Made by a program: the position numbers and the translations under genes. This document shows, piece after piece, positions 7,301 through 8,630 of a stretch of 8,630 nt of DNA. Under the pieces are notes generated by a model, which did no database searches, was not told the DNA's origin, and saw only the letters and a program-made list of their open reading frames with translations. Within the stretch, counting starts at the first letter, position 1. The number at the start of each line of letters is the position of its first letter. This DNA comes from Desulfovibrionaceae bacterium (lineage in GTDB: Bacteria > Desulfobacterota > Desulfovibrionia > Desulfovibrionales > Desulfovibrionaceae), in NCBI GenBank assembly GCA_900770205.1, contig CAAGJV010000450.1, positions 1-8,630 of the forward strand, read 5' to 3'.

Positions 7301-7836
7301 TCGTGAGAAGTACGGAAGCCGTCGAAGAAGTGGCAGAAAGGAACGCTGGATTCGATGGCGGCGAGGTGCGCGACCAGAGCGAGATCCATGGATTCCTGGG
7401 GGTTGTTGGAGCAAAGGAAGGCAAAGCCGGTCTGGCGGGCAGCCATGACATCCTGATGATCGCCAAAGATGGACAGCGCATGGGAAGCCAGGGCGCGGGC
7501 AGAAACATGGAAGACACCGGGAAGCAGTTCGCCGGCGATCTTGTACATGTTGGGGATCATGAGCAGCAGGCCCTGAGAGGCAGTGAACGTGGTGGTGAGG
7601 GCGCCGGACACGAGAGAGCCGTGCACGGCACCGGCGGCACCGGCTTCAGACTGCATTTCGCGGATGGCGACCTTCTGGCCCATCAGGTTTTTCTGGCCTT
7701 TGGCAGACCATTCATCGGCCAGTTCGCCCATGACGGACGAGGGCGTAATGGGGTAGATGGCGGTAACGTCGCTCAGTGCGTACGCCACGTGCGCGGCGGC
7801 GGTATTGCCGTCCATTGTCTTCATGTGTTTTGCCAT
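4309..7836 (-). CDS. nifJ: Pyruvate:ferredoxin oxidoreductase, single-chain, homodimer type
   Basis: This 1175-residue cytoplasmic enzyme (also called por) oxidises pyruvate with CoA to acetyl-CoA and CO2, reducing ferredoxin or flavodoxin. Domains in order: pyruvate-binding domain I (YPITPSS at 28-34 with T31, E64, R114), domain II to about 400, the gamma-type domain III, then a two-cluster ferredoxin domain (C692, C695, C698, C702; C748, C751, C754, C758). The thiamine diphosphate domain carries the proximal cluster ligands C816, C819, C844 and C1077 and the TPP motif GDGWGYDIG (968-976) through NTGGQ. The early catalytic residues have the same numbers as in Desulfovibrio africanus PFOR (1232 residues). 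This protein ends about 57 residues sooner and so appears to lack the D. africanus C-terminal domain VII. The frame is open to 7884, but ATG 7836 has a strong ribosome site. Confidence 0.98.
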   Translation of the reverse strand: MAKHMKTMDGNTAAAHVAYALSDVTAIYPITPSSVMGELADEWSAKGQKNLMGQKVAIREMQSEAGAAGAVHGSLVSGALTTTFTASQGLLLMIPNMYKIAGELLPGVFHVSARALASHALSIFGDHQDVMAARQTGFAFLCSNNPQESMDLALVAHLAAIESSVPFCHFFDGFRTSHEIRKIEVIDYEDIRKVVNWDKVQEFRENAMNPEHPHQRGTAQNPDIYFQNREACNPYYNEVPAIVVKAMKSVASITGRNYKPFDYYGDPEADRVVIAMGSSCDVMEEVVDYLNERGERVGIVKVRLYRPFSAEHMLNVLPATVQTVTVLDRTKEPGALGEPLYEDVCTAFVENGDQVRVFPKVIAGRYGLGSKEFTPAMAKAVFDNMLVASPKNHFTVGINDDVTNLSLEVGADIDTVPAGTVQCKFFGLGSDGTVGANKDAIKIIGDNTDMYAQGYFAYDSKKSGGFTVSHLRFGKSYLKSSYLVNRADFVACHKDAYVHMYDVLEGIKDGGTFLLNSSWQTVEDMDRELPGQMKRAIAAKHLKFYNVDAGKVAAEVGLGNRINMVTQTAFFKLANVLPLDEAIGYIKAAIKKTYGKKGDKIVNMNIAAVDKALEALTEIKYPESWADAVDTPSIYNDVDPYIANVVRPILAQKGDALPVSAFDPAGIVPLGTTACEKRGVAVMVPEWDSTKCIQCFRCSMACPHAAIRPVLATEEELEGAPASFVTIDANGKELKGLKYRMQVYAQDCLGCGSCANVCPAKEKALVMKPLEGQLEDQVNNLKFAEENISIKDDLIDRNTLKGSQLCQPLLEFSGACAGCGETPYVKLLTQLFGERMVIANATGCTSIWGGSAPTTPYCTNKDGFGPAWGNSLFEDAAEYGLGMHDAYKQRREGLAMACREALELPDLSDELKTALQNWLDNKDDAALSREYGEAVLDALYNSELDPSLIKLLNMQDLFTKKSFWVFGGDGWGYDIGYGGLDHVIASGADINVFVVDTEVYSNTGGQASKATPLGSIAKFAAAGKPVRKKDLGRMAMTYGYVYVASVSMGADMNQVVKAFKEAEAYNGPSLIIAYAPCINQGIRKGMGRSLEEAKLAVQTGYWPLYRFNPALKDEGKNPFTLDYKKAPDGTLEEFLLGENRYAQLEKAKPELAKELRATMAKQYQERFDELTELAK

Positions 7837-7841
7837 AAAGT

Positions 7842-7848
7842 CCTCCTC
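7842..7848 (-). promoter_or_regulatory. Ribosome binding site that fixes the PFOR start
   Basis: Read on the minus strand this is GAGGAGG, five bases before the ATG at 7836-7834. It favours the start MAKHMKTMDGN over an in-frame start 16 codons upstream at 7884, and it places T31, E64 and R114 at the positions known from D. africanus PFOR. Confidence 0.85.
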
Positions 7849-7857
7849 ATAGGGTGC

Positions 7858-7894
7858 CCGCCATACGGCGGAAAATATCCGCATGGATTGCGGA
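7858..7894 (-). promoter_or_regulatory. Two small hairpins in the presumed PFOR leader
   Basis: CCGCC-atac-GGCGG (7858-7871) and TCCGCA-tggat-TGCGGA (7878-7894) are two perfect, closely spaced inverted repeats just upstream of the ribosome site. Neither has a T-run, so they are not terminators. They may stabilise the mRNA or be incidental. No known riboswitch class is recognised. Confidence 0.3.
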
Positions 7895-7965
7895 AGAGCA
7901 AAGCCTTTTTCATGCGGCTGAAAACAAAAAAGCAGTGCATCCAGCCAAACGCCGAAAGACTAATA

Positions 7966-7988
7966 CTGTTTGATTAAACAATCAACAG
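7966..7988. promoter_or_regulatory. Inverted repeat, candidate operator upstream of PFOR
   Basis: TTGATT (7970-7975) and AATCAA (7980-7985) are perfect inverted arms separated by AAAC. With one bulged T at 7969 the arms extend by CTG/CAG to nine pairs. The TTGAT...ATCAA halves resemble sites of the CRP/FNR family, though FNR sites have four bases between those five-base halves and here there are six. On the minus strand TATTAG (7965-7960) directly follows and could be a -10, but no good -35 is seen at normal spacing. The site is about 130 bases upstream of the PFOR start. Regulator and promoter assignments are inference. Confidence 0.4.
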
Positions 7989-8044
7989 TTTTTCCTTTTT
8001 CAGAATATCAAAAAAGTTTTTTTTCGTAAACAAGTTTTGAGGGA

Positions 8045-8071
8045 TTGCACTTCACGGCAGGAACTTATAAA
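8045..8071 (+). promoter_or_regulatory. Possible sigma-70 promoter of the secreted LprI-like gene
   Basis: TTGCAC (8045-8050) and TATAAA (8066-8071) resemble -35 and -10 boxes. The 15-base spacing is shorter than the usual 17, so this is tentative. An A/T-rich tract (about 7988-8036, with long A and T runs) lies just upstream and could act as an UP element. Transcription would start about 55 bases before the ATG. Confidence 0.35.
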
Positions 8072-8117
8072 TTCTGGCCCTAGGCTCTGCTTAGAAACTT
8101 CAGTTTTTCCAATCTCT

Positions 8118-8125
8118 AAGGGAGG
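8118..8125 (+). promoter_or_regulatory. Ribosome binding site of the LprI-like gene
   Basis: The purine-rich AAGGGAGG (8118-8125) lies seven bases before the ATG at 8133. The nearer ATG at 8128 reads into a stop after one codon, and an upstream in-frame TTG at 8037 would put 32 hydrophilic residues ahead of the signal peptide, so 8133 is chosen. Confidence 0.8.
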
Positions 8126-8132
8126 ATATGCC

Positions 8133-8567
8133 ATGAAAAAAAGTGTAGTTCTTGCCTTTCTTTTTGTTTTTGTGCTGGGAGTAAGCTCAGCCTTCGCCCT
8201 GAGCGATGAGGAATACCGGGCTCTGGTTGCCTCCTCTCCGGAATTCAAAGAAGCTGATCAGAATCTCGGCAGTGTATGGAAGGAATTCTATGCCGGCCTT
8301 TCTGAAAAAGACAAGAAATATTACAAGACGGGCCAGCAGCAATGGGTTAAAAAATGGCGGGATGACGATGCGAAAAAGCTCATGAAGAACCTTGGCGTAA
8401 GCAAGGCCGAGGCCTACACGCAGGTCACCAGGCGCCGGGTCAACACGCTTCGTATTCTTCAGCACAACAGCAAGCTGAGCCAGGAAGAGATATTGGCAGG
8501 CCAATCATGGCCGGATCATTATTTTGAAGACTGGTATCAGGAACAACTCAAGCAGAATAACAAGTAA
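8133..8567 (+). CDS. Small secreted protein, LprI/DUF1311-like
   Basis: The product is 144 residues with a clear signal peptide (MKKS, hydrophobic core 5-18, cleavage likely after SSAFA at residue 22), so it should act in the periplasm or outside the cell. The mature part is charged and helical. The stretch ADQNLGSVWKEFYAGL (41-56), then QQQWVKKWRDDDA (68-80), resembles the core of the lysozyme-inhibitor LprI/DUF1311 family, which has AD..LN..YK.L and a later Q..W..YRD. Unlike typical members it contains no cysteine, so the usual disulfides are absent. The tail (120-144) is rich in W, Y, E and Q. It is transcribed alone, divergent from PFOR, and has its own terminator. Family membership is by pattern only. 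A lysozyme-inhibitor role is not shown by the sequence. Confidence 0.6.
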   Translation: MKKSVVLAFLFVFVLGVSSAFALSDEEYRALVASSPEFKEADQNLGSVWKEFYAGLSEKDKKYYKTGQQQWVKKWRDDDAKKLMKNLGVSKAEAYTQVTRRRVNTLRILQHNSKLSQEEILAGQSWPDHYFEDWYQEQLKQNNK

Positions 8568-8574
8568 CGTACTT

Positions 8575-8619
8575 TTCAGGGCTGACGCTTCCAATGAGAT
8601 TCGCCAGCCCTGAATTTTT
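8575..8619 (+). terminator. Intrinsic terminator of the LprI-like gene
   Basis: TTCAGGGCTG (8575-8584) pairs perfectly with CAGCCCTGAA (8605-8614), with two further C-G pairs after one mismatch, followed by TTTTT at 8615-8619. It starts seven bases after the stop codon. Confidence 0.9.
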
Positions 8620-8630
8620 CCATACAGAAA

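Noticed and set aside
7935..7955. Sigma-54-like site on the minus strand upstream of PFOR (TTGGCTGG...CTGCTT)
   Set aside because: The GG and GC elements are separated by 11 bases rather than the strict 10 needed by sigma-54.
4891..7977. A 1028-codon open frame on the plus strand, opposite PFOR
   Set aside because: It is in exact antisense register with PFOR, so its openness only reflects the absence of TTA, CTA and TCA codons there. Its product is a biased run of G, A, V, H and E with no recognisable domain, and PFOR is intact with full catalytic motifs.
8074..8092. Sigma-54-like site upstream of the LprI-like gene (CTGGCCC...CTGCTT)
   Set aside because: The spacing between GG and GC is again 11 rather than 10, and the flanking consensus is poor.

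Overview
The window looks like a piece of chromosome from an anaerobic sulfate- or sulfite-respiring member of the Desulfovibrionaceae (Desulfovibrio/Bilophila/Mailhella type). The evidence is a periplasmic two-subunit [FeFe] hydrogenase of the Desulfovibrio HydAB kind, a single-chain pyruvate:ferredoxin oxidoreductase (PFOR) whose key residues fall at the numbers known from the Desulfovibrio africanus enzyme, and a rubredoxin-first ('reverse') rubrerythrin. This is core metabolism. I see no mobile element, CRISPR array, tRNA, rRNA or phage gene, and no clear undescribed system.

Layout. (1) Positions 1-1697, plus strand: the 3' end of metN, then metI and metQ, a methionine ABC importer operon closed by a strong intrinsic terminator. 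(2) 1698-1907: a short intergenic stretch with two small inverted repeats leading into hydAB. (3) 1908-3550, plus strand: hydA and hydB, followed by an intrinsic terminator and a second, two-way terminator that separates them from the convergent genes. (4) 3660-4205, minus strand: a reverse rubrerythrin (NADH peroxidase family) broken by one in-frame TAA exactly in its EExxH iron-binding motif. (5) 4309-7836, minus strand: PFOR, with its own terminator at 4265-4294, so the broken peroxidase gene probably has its own promoter or depends on readthrough. (6) 7837-8132: a divergent intergenic region with an inverted repeat (TTGATT-N4-AATCAA) about 130 bases upstream of the PFOR start and two small leader hairpins. 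(7) 8133-8567, plus strand: a small secreted protein resembling the LprI/DUF1311 family, with a terminator at 8575-8619.

How the genes fit together. PFOR makes acetyl-CoA, CO2 and reduced ferredoxin in the cytoplasm. The Tat-exported HydAB takes up or makes H2 in the periplasm. Both belong to the pyruvate/H2 electron economy of these bacteria and both are oxygen-sensitive. A reverse rubrerythrin between them would be expected to remove peroxide, which makes its apparent nonsense mutation the most notable observation here. The methionine importer and the LprI-like protein appear to be unrelated neighbours.
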